Source: an uncultured Eubacteriales bacterium (GTDB lineage Bacteria > Bacillota > Clostridia > Oscillospirales > CAG-382). Taken from it: a DNA stretch of 64,000 nucleotides. The stretch is taken from positions 1-64,000 of the forward strand of contig CAKSOW010000008.1 in NCBI GenBank assembly GCA_934479825.1. The letters run 5' to 3'. Numbering within the stretch: the first letter of the stretch is position 1; every line of letters begins with the position of its first letter. The position numbers were made by a program, and so were the translations under genes. Of the stretch, positions 46,415 through 55,210 are shown piece after piece. A model generated the notes under the pieces. It saw only the letters and a list, made by a program, of their open reading frames with translations. It was not told where the DNA came from and searched no databases.

Positions 46415-47839
46415 ATGAAACTTACCGAAACACAACTTGCACAGATAGACGCGTACCTTGCCGCACATCGTGAAGAAATTGTGCAAACGCTCATGGATCT
46501 TATCCGTATCCCGTCGGTCAGATCAGAGAAAAAGCCGCAAGCGCCTTTCGGGGAAAACTGTGCCGCGGCATTGGAAGCGACGTGTCAATTATATGAAGCG
46601 AACGGTTTTGAAACAAAGCGGACGAACGCCGGCTATGCGTTGGCCTATTACGGAAACGGTACGCATACGCTTGGTGTCTTTGCCCATTCGGATGTTGTTC
46701 CGGTCAATGCCTCCGATTGGACCGTTTGTCCGCCATTTGAACCGGTCGTCCGCGACGGATTTGTGTATGGCCGCGGCAGCGGCGATAATAAGAGCGGCAT
46801 TGTGGCGTCGCTGTATGCTGTCAAAATGATTCGGGAGCTCGGATTTCCGTTTGAGGGAAAACTGGTTTTATATACCGGCTCCAACGAAGAAAGCGGTATG
46901 GCGGATATCGCGGCGTTTGCTGAAAACGAGCCTATGCCGGATATTTCGCTTGTTCCGGACGGGGGATATCCGTTCAGCTATGGAGAAAAAAGCATTCTGC
47001 GGCTGTATCTGACAAGCAGGACGGATTTTCGGGAGGTCATCGAAGTAACCGGCGGCATGGCGGCCAATATGGTACTGGACCGTGCGGAGGCGCGGATTTC
47101 TTTTAAGCCGGAACTTTGGAAAGAATTGACCCGAAAAGCAAAAGAAAACAATAGTATTACGGTCGTTCAGGCCGGGGATATTATCACGGTTACGGCCAAA
47201 GGTGCAGCCGCGCATGCCGCTCATCCGGCAGACGGTATCAACGCGCTTGGCGTTTTAGCGGAATTTCTTGGTGCATGCCGGAATCTCTGTGAGAATGACT
47301 GTGCCATTTTTGACCGCATTTCCGCATTGCTTGCAGATTGTAACGGGGCATCCCTCGGTGTGCCGCTTACCGATCCGGCTTTCGGCGCTCTTACCGCGGC
47401 AAACGGGATTGTGCGTACCGATTGCGGCAAGCCGTCGCTCAGTTTTGACGTGCGCTTTGGCAATTCAGTTACTTGTAAGGATGTGTTGGCAGAAATTGAG
47501 AAGCATATATCCGACGGTTGGAAAGCTGAAAAGATTCGTGCAACAGACGGATTTTTCCTTGACCCAAACGGCGTTGTTCCGCAAAAGATATTGCAGGTCT
47601 ACCGCACGATTTCCGGGGAAAAGGACGCTGTTCCTTTTCTTATGGGGGGCGGCACGTATGCGCGGCATTTGAAAAACGCCTATTCGGTCGGGACGGTTGC
47701 CTGGTATAAATGCGAAAAGCCTTTGCTTCCCGAAGGGCATGGCGGTGCGCACCAGTCGGATGAATTTTTATGTATTGATGCCTTTTTGGAGGCTGTCAGG
47801 ATACTGACTGCGACTATCCTTGAATGCGGCGCACAGTGA
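46415..47839 (+). CDS. M20-family Sapep/PepV-like metallodipeptidase
   Basis: 474-aa cytoplasmic dipeptidase. Metal site and catalytic motifs: FAHSDVVPV (His, Asp), GRGSGDNKSG (bridging Asp), GSNEESGM (catalytic and metal Glu), LVPDGGYP, and terminal GHGGAHQSDE (His). The middle third (about 180-385) is the lid/dimer domain. Length fits the Sapep subfamily, which is larger than simple M20 enzymes. Probably cuts dipeptides for amino-acid supply. Confidence 0.9.
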   Translation: MKLTETQLAQIDAYLAAHREEIVQTLMDLIRIPSVRSEKKPQAPFGENCAAALEATCQLYEANGFETKRTNAGYALAYYGNGTHTLGVFAHSDVVPVNASDWTVCPPFEPVVRDGFVYGRGSGDNKSGIVASLYAVKMIRELGFPFEGKLVLYTGSNEESGMADIAAFAENEPMPDISLVPDGGYPFSYGEKSILRLYLTSRTDFREVIEVTGGMAANMVLDRAEARISFKPELWKELTRKAKENNSITVVQAGDIITVTAKGAAAHAAHPADGINALGVLAEFLGACRNLCENDCAIFDRISALLADCNGASLGVPLTDPAFGALTAANGIVRTDCGKPSLSFDVRFGNSVTCKDVLAEIEKHISDGWKAEKIRATDGFFLDPNGVVPQKILQVYRTISGEKDAVPFLMGGGTYARHLKNAYSVGTVAWYKCEKPLLPEGHGGAHQSDEFLCIDAFLEAVRILTATILECGAQ

Positions 47840-47851
47840 CATAAAAGAATG

Positions 47852-48950
47852 GCAAGGGCTGTGCCCTTGCGACCTTGCCCCCTTTTCTTTTAAGAAAAGG
47901 GGGCAAAAGAATTTGAATTTTGATGCCCGGTGGTTTGGATCTTCAAACCACCGGGCGTCTTTTGCTTTTCCGGAAAAGTCTGAAAAGAGCTTGCTTTTCT
48001 TTTCGCGAAAAGCGAGAAAAAGAGACGGTTTTATGTTACTTTTCGTCTTTGCGAAAAGCAAGCAAAAGGGGACGATTTTTCTGTTACTTTTTGCGGCGTG
48101 CAAAAAGTAACCAAAAAGCACGCGGGACTTCGTCCTGTGACCTCGGTTCAAAACCTGTGCGATGATTTTTTTGCTAAAATTTAAAAGGTACAGCGTATTA
48201 AAAAGGTCTGCAAGAGTTTGTTAGTGCCGCTCAACGCACGACCATGTTTTGAACCGACGCGAGGGGGGTATTTTACTGCGTAAGGATTTGAGGGTGTTTA
48301 TGAAAAGGCAAAGCTTGATGTGGGTGGACAGTAGGTTAAGGGGGTGATAAAAAGGGGGAGTTGGGTGGGAGGTTATTTTTGAGAGAACAGAATATTATCT
48401 TTAAGAAAACGGAAAGTTTTGTGAGAGAATAAAAATTCCGGTTTTCTGCACACGAAAATATTTTTGGTACATCTTGATTTTCTCACTGGCTCACATCACT
48501 TTTAATAATGCCAAGTTCTTTTTATACTCCAAACTTTCCACTTAAACCACGATAATTTCCCATTCCCACTGCAACAAAGATAACGTGCACTTTTCCTTTT
48601 AGCCAAGTGTTTGCGGCGGCAAGCACGCACTACAACTTCAAATTTCCGCAAAATCCGATTCTGCGTTTGATGAAAAGTCTCCCTTTTTCACCGGTTCAAA
48701 GCCTGAAAACTGTTTTAGACACGCATTGCTACAATTTCTATAAAAAGTATGCCTGTGTAGAGCTTTGAACCGCTCCTCGGAATCCAGAGGTCAGCAGACC
48801 TCTGGTGTACTTTTTGGTTACTTTTTCGTACAAGCGAAAAAGTAACGTTAAAACGTCCTTGGGGAACTTGGGGCACGCCACAAAAAATAACGTAAAAATC
48901 TCCCCCCCTTAGGGAAATTTTCAGAAAGAAGAAAATGCCCCTAAGAGCCT
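47852..48950 (+). repeat. 1-kb non-coding inverted element, copy C
   Basis: A gene-free, structured element, the inverted partner of 53562-54605. In order: outer hairpin GCAAGGGC/GCCCTTGC, hairpin CCCCCTTTTC/GAAAAGGGGG, hairpin GCCCGGTGGTTTG/CAAACCACCGGGC (about 47930-47965), hairpin arms to 48144, bracket GGTTCAAAAC (48145) to TTTTGAACC (48247-48255), a core of 437 nt, bracket GGTTCAAAG (48693) to CTTTGAACC (48773-48781), then an arm ending in CTTAGGG...CCCCTAAG over the stop of the araC gene. All frames in the core are broken. The left arm is about 90% identical to copy D by eye, the core about two-thirds. Could be a non-autonomous mobile repeat or a structured RNA. Confidence 0.8.
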
Positions 48951-49798
48951 CTTTCTGAGCTTTTCAGAACCGAAAAGCGACTGGGCGGTTGCCCATATTT
49001 CTTGCGGAATGCGGTGGAAAAGTGCTCGGCATTCATAAATCCGCTTTTCGCTGCAACCTCTCCAATCGGCAGATTGGCGTTCATTAGATATTCAAGCGCC
49101 TTTTCCAAGCGTAGCTCTAATAGATAGGTATGTAACGTCTTGCCGGTAAACGATTTGAATAACCGTTCCAGATGATAAGGATGATAGCCAAATACTTTGG
49201 CAAGATTGTCGTTGGTGATCGGTTCCGCATAATGCTCGTGCAGGTAGTCTACCACCCGACCCGCTGTTTTCCGGCCGCTTACTACAACCGTTTGCCGCTG
49301 CAAAATGGATATGAGGATCTTTTTGAGGATTGCCGACGCACTGTCGCGCCAATATAGCTCCTTTAACGCAAAACAACGCGCCAGTTCCTCTAAATCGTCT
49401 TGCAGATACCCGGCTTCGGCTATGTGTAAAAAACGTGCTAACAGATCTATGCCCGTGTCAAGATGACTGGGCAGAACGTCACGTTCGTCAAACAGCGTCG
49501 CTTTGCAGGGCGGCATAACGTTTTCAAAACGTGCATAATGCGTGTTGTAATCAAAATTAAGCGTAAAAAATAATAGTCTGCCTTCTTTTTCAGGTAACGG
49601 CATGTAAGCATGTCCGGCAGGGTATAACACAAGACTGCCGGGCTTTAATGGATATGCCTTGTCCGGCGTCACAAAAGTGCCCTCGCCCTGAATTGTGTAA
49701 AACAGACGGCAGTCACGCGCTTTTACCATGTGACGGTTGGGCAGATATGTCGTTTTGACGGCATATCGTACAAAGGGGCAGATGTTCTCAAATTGCAT
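48941..49798 (-). CDS. AraC-family transcriptional regulator
   Basis: 285-aa regulator with an N-terminal cupin (about 20-100, LKPGSLVLYPAGHAY) and C-terminal double helix-turn-helix (about 185-280, LAKVFGYHPYHLERLFKSFTG and SGFMNAEHFSTAFRKKYGQPPS). The ATG has GAGGACTCC upstream. It is divergent from the hydrolase-transporter pair and should control it, probably through the palindrome at 49861. The TAG stop lies inside a hairpin that is also the end of repeat copy C. Confidence 0.92.
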   Translation of the reverse strand: MQFENICPFVRYAVKTTYLPNRHMVKARDCRLFYTIQGEGTFVTPDKAYPLKPGSLVLYPAGHAYMPLPEKEGRLLFFTLNFDYNTHYARFENVMPPCKATLFDERDVLPSHLDTGIDLLARFLHIAEAGYLQDDLEELARCFALKELYWRDSASAILKKILISILQRQTVVVSGRKTAGRVVDYLHEHYAEPITNDNLAKVFGYHPYHLERLFKSFTGKTLHTYLLELRLEKALEYLMNANLPIGEVAAKSGFMNAEHFSTAFRKKYGQPPSRFSVLKSSERGS

Positions 49799-49860
49799 AC
49801 GGAGTCCTCACAAGTCGGATAAATGTTTGTTTTTGAAAGATTTGTATTGCTCTTTATAAG

Positions 49861-49888
49861 GATTATATCACAAATCTGTGATATAATC
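49861..49888. promoter_or_regulatory. Palindromic operator over two divergent promoters
   Basis: Perfect arms GATTATATCACA and TGTGATATAATC around a 4-nt centre. The right arm contains TATAAT (49882-49887) for the plus-strand hydrolase gene; the left arm contains TATAAT on the minus strand (49867-49862) with TTGATT exactly 17 bp upstream (49890-49885) for araC. The plus-strand promoter has no good -35, which suits an activated promoter. A protein on this site would act on both genes. Confidence 0.75.
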
Positions 49889-49918
49889 AAGTAAAATATC
49901 CGAAACAGAGGTGCTTTT

Positions 49919-52375
49919 ATGCAAAACCCATTGATTCCTATGGTCGCCATGACCGGCGCACCGCAAAGAGAAGAAGTGTTTGATTTTGTAAAAAAAATGA
50001 ATAAAGAGTGCGGCTTTGAACAGCTTATGCTCTATCCGCGAAGCGGAAGCGAGGTCGAATACCTTTCCGAAGCATGGTTTGAACTATGCTCCTATTATAT
50101 CGAAAGCGCAGCGGCCTGCGGTATGAAAATCTGGCTGTATGACGAATTTAATTGGCCGGCCGGTCAGGCAGGCGGGCGTGTTACGGCGCACAGCGAGTAT
50201 CGGCTGAAGAATCTGCTTGTAAAGAAAGACGGCAAAAATGTGCGTTTTGAAACCGTCTTGACCGATTATCCGGATATTCTTGGCCAAGAGGCCATGAACT
50301 ATTTTCTTTCCTTGACTCATGAAGAATATAAAAAGCGATTCGGAAAGTATTTTGGACGGACAATCGTAGGCATGTATACCGACGAACCGTCTTTCGGCTA
50401 TGGAACAGGGAAAGATCGTCTGCCGTACTACGAGGGACTGGAAAACGATTATAGACAAGCTTTCGGCACAGAATTCTTTAAAGACCTGGAACAGAGCTTC
50501 ACGGACGAAAGCGCAGATCCGGATAGAAGCGTATATGCACGGTTATATCAGCTGTGTGCACAGAAAATGTATCACTGCTTTTCCGAAAAGATCGGCACTT
50601 GGTGCAAGGAAAACGGATTGCTTTTAACAGGGCACTTGATGGACGACGAAACCCCGTCCGGAAATACACTTCATTCGGGCGACGCGTTCTTGAACTTATC
50701 CGCATTCGGAAAGCCGGGAATCGATGAAATTGGAACATGCACGACGAACGGAACCACTACGTTAGATTGGTTGCTGCCGTTTGCTGACGCTTGTTCTGCC
50801 AACAGTACCCATGGGGCGATGGCGGAGCTTTTCGCCTTTGGGCCGTATGATATGAGCCATACAAAGGAAGTGCAGATGTTGGCTCTGACCGCGCTCCATG
50901 GAATCGATACATGGTTTTTGGCGGTCGGTCATTTTGACATGCGCGGCAATCTGACAAAAAAGCGCTATTTCCGCAATTATACCCATGCGAATCCGGATCA
51001 TGAGGCTTATCGGGAACTTGCGGAAAAAGCAAAACGGTTTGCCCTTCTTGCCCGGAAAAAACGCGTTTCGCCTGTGGGAATTCTGTATGACCGCGACCGG
51101 ATAGCCGAATCGGTTCCCACAGAACGGCTGCAAGCAGAAAACCGTGCCTATATGACGCTTGCGCGCGCGCTTCATGAAACACAGACCGATTTTAAAATCG
51201 TGCAGCCCGGAGAAGTCTGGGACAAGGAGATCCTTTTCCTGCCGGAAAAGGATGGAACGGTGCGCAACGTCAAAACCGGAGAGCTTTTTGCAGATGCCAA
51301 GAGCGCCGCCTCCTATGCCGCCCGGAAAACGCCGGATCTCGTACGTGCGCTTACCGAGGACGGTAATGTTGCAAATGATGTATTTTTGCGTCACTTTGCC
51401 GACGGCTCGTATTGCCTTGTGGATGTGGCACAGGAAAGTGCGGACCGGATTTTATATGTGGGTGGAAAAAAGGTGTTCTTGCCGGCCTGCGGTGTGTACG
51501 ACAGCGAGGAAATGCCGCTTGAATTCTTATGCAAAGCGACGGCTGAGCACGAAAAAGTGATACGGCCCGAGCAAAATGTGTTCCGCTTTTTGCTCCCGTC
51601 CGGCTTGCATGAAAAGGAATTTTCCTGCGAAGAAGATACCGATGTCATTTTCACCGTGCGCGATGTCCATGCGGAACATTTTTTCACGACTGACGGAAAC
51701 GCACGTGCCAAAACGCGCGGTGAATTGGTTCGCGGAAACGCGGTCGGCAAACCGCGTCTGTATTTAGACGGAACAGAATTAGACACTTCCGCAAAAAGCG
51801 AATTGCTGCCGGACGGATTTTCCGCGTTCTATTATCAAACGCCGGTTTTGCGCCTTTGTGCCGGAAAACATACGGTACGCGTGGAAAATGCGCTGTATGA
51901 TGTCAAATTCCTGCCGCTCTTACTTGTATTCGGCGCTTTCGAGGTGGATTATGAACATTCGTCCCTGTTAAAAGTCAAAACGCCGCATCCGGGCGAGAGC
52001 ATCGGATTCTGGGGCGAATGCCGGTATACGGCAACCATACATGTTCCGGAAATTCCGGCAGATAAAGAACTGTATTTCAGCGTCAGGTGTCCGCTGTACA
52101 AGAAACTGTACATAAACGGAATCCCAATGGGTGAGGGGGGACTTTGCGGTCTGGGACTTTGGCGCATTCCTGATCATTTATCCGGACAAACGGCGGAAAT
52201 CACCGTGCTTTATGAGTCGACGCTTGCGCCGCTGTTTGGCGATACCGCTATATTTGTACGCGATAACACGGTAGATTCCGGATTTTGGGCGGATATTGCG
52301 CGTCCGTACCCGACCTATCCGATCGGAGTGGGAACAGCGTTTTACAGAAAGAACAAAGAAGGGAAAACAACGTGA
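49919..52375 (+). CDS. Putative glycoside hydrolase (GH106-like or unassigned)
   Basis: 818-aa protein without signal peptide. The N-terminal part (about 1-370) looks like a TIM barrel: GFEQLMLYPRSG, IWLYDEFNWPAGQAGG and VGMYTDEPSFG hold acidic pairs at likely strand ends, GIDEIGTCTTNG follows. The middle (about 380-520) contains a domain with RDRIAES and LVDVAQES. The end (about 640-815) is a galactose-binding-like jelly roll (KLYINGIPMGEGG). The D-E/D-E-P pattern recalls GH106 rhamnosidases, but I cannot assign the family firmly. GAGGTG precedes the ATG. It overlaps the MFS gene by 4 nt (GTGA), so a transported sugar is probably its substrate. Confidence 0.65.
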   Translation: MQNPLIPMVAMTGAPQREEVFDFVKKMNKECGFEQLMLYPRSGSEVEYLSEAWFELCSYYIESAAACGMKIWLYDEFNWPAGQAGGRVTAHSEYRLKNLLVKKDGKNVRFETVLTDYPDILGQEAMNYFLSLTHEEYKKRFGKYFGRTIVGMYTDEPSFGYGTGKDRLPYYEGLENDYRQAFGTEFFKDLEQSFTDESADPDRSVYARLYQLCAQKMYHCFSEKIGTWCKENGLLLTGHLMDDETPSGNTLHSGDAFLNLSAFGKPGIDEIGTCTTNGTTTLDWLLPFADACSANSTHGAMAELFAFGPYDMSHTKEVQMLALTALHGIDTWFLAVGHFDMRGNLTKKRYFRNYTHANPDHEAYRELAEKAKRFALLARKKRVSPVGILYDRDRIAESVPTERLQAENRAYMTLARALHETQTDFKIVQPGEVWDKEILFLPEKDGTVRNVKTGELFADAKSAASYAARKTPDLVRALTEDGNVANDVFLRHFADGSYCLVDVAQESADRILYVGGKKVFLPACGVYDSEEMPLEFLCKATAEHEKVIRPEQNVFRFLLPSGLHEKEFSCEEDTDVIFTVRDVHAEHFFTTDGNARAKTRGELVRGNAVGKPRLYLDGTELDTSAKSELLPDGFSAFYYQTPVLRLCAGKHTVRVENALYDVKFLPLLLVFGAFEVDYEHSSLLKVKTPHPGESIGFWGECRYTATIHVPEIPADKELYFSVRCPLYKKLYINGIPMGEGGLCGLGLWRIPDHLSGQTAEITVLYESTLAPLFGDTAIFVRDNTVDSGFWADIARPYPTYPIGVGTAFYRKNKEGKTT

Positions 52376-53553
52376 AAAAACAGGCTTTGAAGTTTTTCCT
52401 CTTTTACTTTCTCTACAATACGGCGCTTGTGGTATACAACAATTATGTCCCACTGTACTACCGCACGACTTGCGGTTTTTCGAAAACGCAGATCGGAACG
52501 ATCGTGTCGGTCGGTCCTGTTGCAACTGTGTTCGGAATGTTCTTGTTCGGCCGTCTTGCCGACCATATGAAAAACCGGAATATCTTAATGGGAATTCTAT
52601 TGTTTGTTTCAGGCGTTGTTACGGCATTGTATACCTTAACGGTTTCCTTTACATTTTTCTTGGGACTGTTTTTTGCCTTTACGCTAATCAATTCTCCGGT
52701 TTTACAGTTAGCGGACACATCGGCGGTTATTTATGCGACGGGAAACAGCCTTTCGTTCGGGCTTTTGCGGTTAGGCGGATCGATTGGGTATGCTTTCACT
52801 TCGCTTGTCTGCGGATACTTTGCAGCGCGCGGTGCACACAATCTGTTTGGCGTTGCGCTTGCGGCCTATGCCGCTGCGGGAATTGCCGCATTTCTGCTGC
52901 CGGCAGAAACGCAAAAAAACGTTTCTGCAAAAGAAAACGTACATGTGTCGTATAAGGCCTTGTTCCGAAAGGACATATTGTTATTGGCTGTGGTAAACTT
53001 CTTCGGATTTGTACCAATTTTCTTCTGGAACACTTTCTGCTTGGTTCATCTGACGGAAATCGGTTCGCCGAAATGGTTGATCGGCAGTACGATGTTTGCA
53101 GCATGTATATCTGAAATGGCTTTTTTATTGGCGGCCAAAAAGCTCGAAAAACGTTTTTCGGTTCCTGCCGCACTGGTTCTGTCGCTCGTAATCACCTGTG
53201 TGCGCTATACGCTGTATGGGCTTACAAACGATCCGTATATATATACGTTATTGAACCTCATGCAGAGCGGCTGTCATGTTGTGATATCGTATTTTTCGGC
53301 TTTGTATATCCGGCGTCATGTGCCGGATTCTCTGCAAGCCTCCGGCCAGACTCTGATCGGAATTGTCGATTATGGTGCGGCGAAATTCGTTGCCAATTTT
53401 TTCGGCGGCCGGTTAAATCGTGCGATCGGCTATGAGGGGTGCATGCTGTTGGTCGGAATTATGGCCGGTGCGGCGGCATTAACCGTAGGAGCCGTTGCGG
53501 CTTTTGCCAAAAGCAACAAAAAGGACATGCCTTTCTTTTTCGGAGAGGCATAA
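52372..53553 (+). CDS. MFS sugar/nucleoside-type transporter
   Basis: 393-aa integral membrane protein with 11-12 segments of the MFS_1-like/LacY-NupG type. The loop 2-3 motif appears as GRLADHMKNRN; paired features in the second half include FGGRLNRAIG. The GTG start overlaps the hydrolase stop and has GAAGGGA upstream. It probably imports an oligosaccharide or glycoside, by proton symport, for the hydrolase encoded just before it. Confidence 0.85.
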   Translation: MKKQALKFFLFYFLYNTALVVYNNYVPLYYRTTCGFSKTQIGTIVSVGPVATVFGMFLFGRLADHMKNRNILMGILLFVSGVVTALYTLTVSFTFFLGLFFAFTLINSPVLQLADTSAVIYATGNSLSFGLLRLGGSIGYAFTSLVCGYFAARGAHNLFGVALAAYAAAGIAAFLLPAETQKNVSAKENVHVSYKALFRKDILLLAVVNFFGFVPIFFWNTFCLVHLTEIGSPKWLIGSTMFAACISEMAFLLAAKKLEKRFSVPAALVLSLVITCVRYTLYGLTNDPYIYTLLNLMQSGCHVVISYFSALYIRRHVPDSLQASGQTLIGIVDYGAAKFVANFFGGRLNRAIGYEGCMLLVGIMAGAAALTVGAVAAFAKSNKKDMPFFFGEA

Positions 53554-53561
53554 AAGAGGTG

Positions 53562-53598
53562 CTTAGGGAAATTTTCTTTTTTTGAAAATTTCCCTAAG
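53562..53598 (+). terminator. Perfect boundary hairpin after the MFS gene
   Basis: CTTAGGGAAATTTTC (53562-53576) and GAAAATTTCCCTAAG (53584-53598) form a 15-bp perfect stem with a T7 loop. An imperfect form of the same hairpin closes repeat copy C at 48908-48950. It can stop transcription and also marks the inner edge of copy D. Confidence 0.7.
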
Positions 53599-54605
53599 GG
53601 GACGTTTTTTCTGTTACTTTTCGCTTCTGCGAAAAGTAACCAAAAGCAGACGGGACTCCGTCCTGCGACCTCGGTTCAAAACCCGTGCGACGGGATTTCA
53701 GATGAAATTTGAAACATTCAGCGTATTAAGATTTTTTGCAAAAGTTTGTTAGTGCCGCAAATACGCACGGCCATGTTTTGAACCGGTGCGAAACGGAAGT
53801 GTAGTACAAACGCAAAATCCGGTTTTGCAAAAAATCGAAGTTGCGGTGCGTGCTTGACGCCGCAAGTGATTGTTTGAAAGGAAAGTTGCACATTATATGG
53901 GTGCGGTGGAAAGGGAAAATTGGTGTGGGTTAAGTAGAAAATTTGGAGTAAAAATAGGGCTTGGCGTAACACAAAAGGGGGGACGGATAATAACTCGGAG
54001 CAACACCACGGCCTGTTTGTGTGCAGAAAATCGGAGCCTTTGCACTCTCTCACAAAGCTTTCCTTTTGTCTCAAAGATAGCTTTCTGCTCTTTTAAAACC
54101 CACCTTCTACCAAACTTTTTCTTTTTATGAAACACATAACCTACTGTCCGCTCAAATCGAACTCCGCCTTTTTATAAACACCCCCAAATCCTTACGCAGT
54201 AAAATAACCCCTTCGCACCGGTTCAAAATACTCCGAGCTGTATGGCACAAAGCGGCAATTTTTCATAAAATTTCTTGATAGGCACAAAGCTTGCAACTTA
54301 ATCCAAAAATCCACCGCTCGGAATTTTGAACCGAGGTCGCAGGACGAAGTCCCGCGTGCTTTTTGGTTACTTTTTGCACGCCGCAAAAAGTAACAGAAAA
54401 AACGTCCCCTTTTGCTTGCTTTTCGCAGAGACGAAAAGCAAGCTCTTTTCAGGCTTTTCGGAAAAAACAAAACCGCCCGGTGGTTTGAATATCCAAACCG
54501 CCGGGCGTTAAATTTAAATTCTTTTGCCCCCTTTTCTTAAAAGAAAAGGGACGAGGTCGCAAGGGCGCAGCCCTTGCATTTTTTTGCGCGGCTTTTCTTG
54601 GGAGA
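53562..54605 (-). repeat. 1-kb non-coding inverted element, copy D
   Basis: Gene-free partner of copy C in opposite orientation. From left: boundary hairpin, arm with ACTTTTCGC/GCGAAAAGT, bracket GGTTCAAAAC (53673) to TTTTGAACC (53776-53784), core of 435 nt, bracket GGTTCAAAA (54220) to TTTTGAACC (54324-54332), arm with TTTTTGC/GCAAAAA hairpin, GCCCGGTGGTTTG/CAAACCGCCGGGC hairpin (about 54475-54508), CCCCTTTTC/GAAAAGGG hairpin and outer GCAAGGGC/GCCCTTGC. Module sizes 112/435/113 nt mirror copy C (111/437/89). Read on the minus strand the core shares TATTTTACTGCGTAAGGATT with copy C. The frame of 118 codons at 53718-54074 (minus) has no protein-like character. Confidence 0.8.
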
Positions 54606-54622
54606 AAAGCCGCTATTTGTAT
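54590..54622 (-). terminator. Terminator of the spoIIIA operon
   Basis: On the minus strand CGGCTTTTCT and AGAAAAGCCG form a 10-bp stem with a short loop directly after spoIIIAH, followed by an A-rich then T-poor end. Termination is likely but not of the classic T-run type. Confidence 0.6.
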
Positions 54623-54628
54623 AAAAAC

Positions 54629-55210
54629 TCAGTTTTTCTCGACAATTTTGATGTTTTCCGCCGTAAAGCCGGTTTCTTCCATTACGATCTCCGTGATCTG
54701 CGCCACTTCTGCACTTAAAAGTCCCGGCGTCTTGACAATGACGTTGATGTTGTCGCCGGTCATAACGGCAAGACAATCCTCAAAGCCCTTTGCCTTGATC
54801 ATTTCTTCAACAAGCGCTTCCGTCTCAATTTCAGAAGCAATGCTTATCATCCGATCAAGCGCTTTGTCCTTGACATCCGGCATGGTTTCGGCACTGTCAA
54901 TTACCACTTGCAGTGTTTCGAGAGCCTCTTCACGTGAGCGCTCACGGTTTAATTCAGCCGAAACAAAATAACTGTCAGCGGAAACACTTTCTGCCTTTCC
55001 GATATTGTCCACAAGCTTGGCTTCTCCTAAGATCTTGGCGCTGTCGGAACTTGGCTCAGAGGTGTACAGATAAGAGCCTGCACCGACATTTTTGTCTTTA
55101 TCTGCATTGATAATAAAATCTGAATACACCGATACGCCGATAATGAATAAACAACAGCAGACAATAATGGATTTTTTGTGCTTTACGATAAAGGAAATAA
55201 CTTTTTTCAT
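54629..55210 (-). CDS. spoIIIAH: Stage III sporulation protein AH
   Basis: 193-aa bitopic protein: short cytoplasmic start, one membrane segment (about 15-32), then a forespore-facing domain ending in the ring-building fold (about 95-190, RSREEALETLQVVID.. FEDCLAVMTGDNINVIVK). It forms the SpoIIQ-SpoIIIAH channel across the engulfment membranes. Overlaps spoIIIAG by 4 nt (ATGA). Last gene of the operon. Confidence 0.95.
   Translation of the reverse strand: MKKVISFIVKHKKSIIVCCCLFIIGVSVYSDFIINADKDKNVGAGSYLYTSEPSSDSAKILGEAKLVDNIGKAESVSADSYFVSAELNRERSREEALETLQVVIDSAETMPDVKDKALDRMISIASEIETEALVEEMIKAKGFEDCLAVMTGDNINVIVKTPGLLSAEVAQITEIVMEETGFTAENIKIVEKN

Noticed and set aside
47820..48151. Short frames on both strands in the left arm of copy C
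   Set aside because: They arise from A/T-rich palindromes and low-complexity Lys/Arg/Phe runs.
47852..48950. CRISPR array
   Set aside because: Repeats are inverted palindromic modules of varied length, not evenly spaced direct repeats, and no cas gene is near.
53718..54074. 118-codon minus frame in repeat copy D
   Set aside because: No counterpart frame survives in copy C although the DNA is homologous, so it is not under protein selection.
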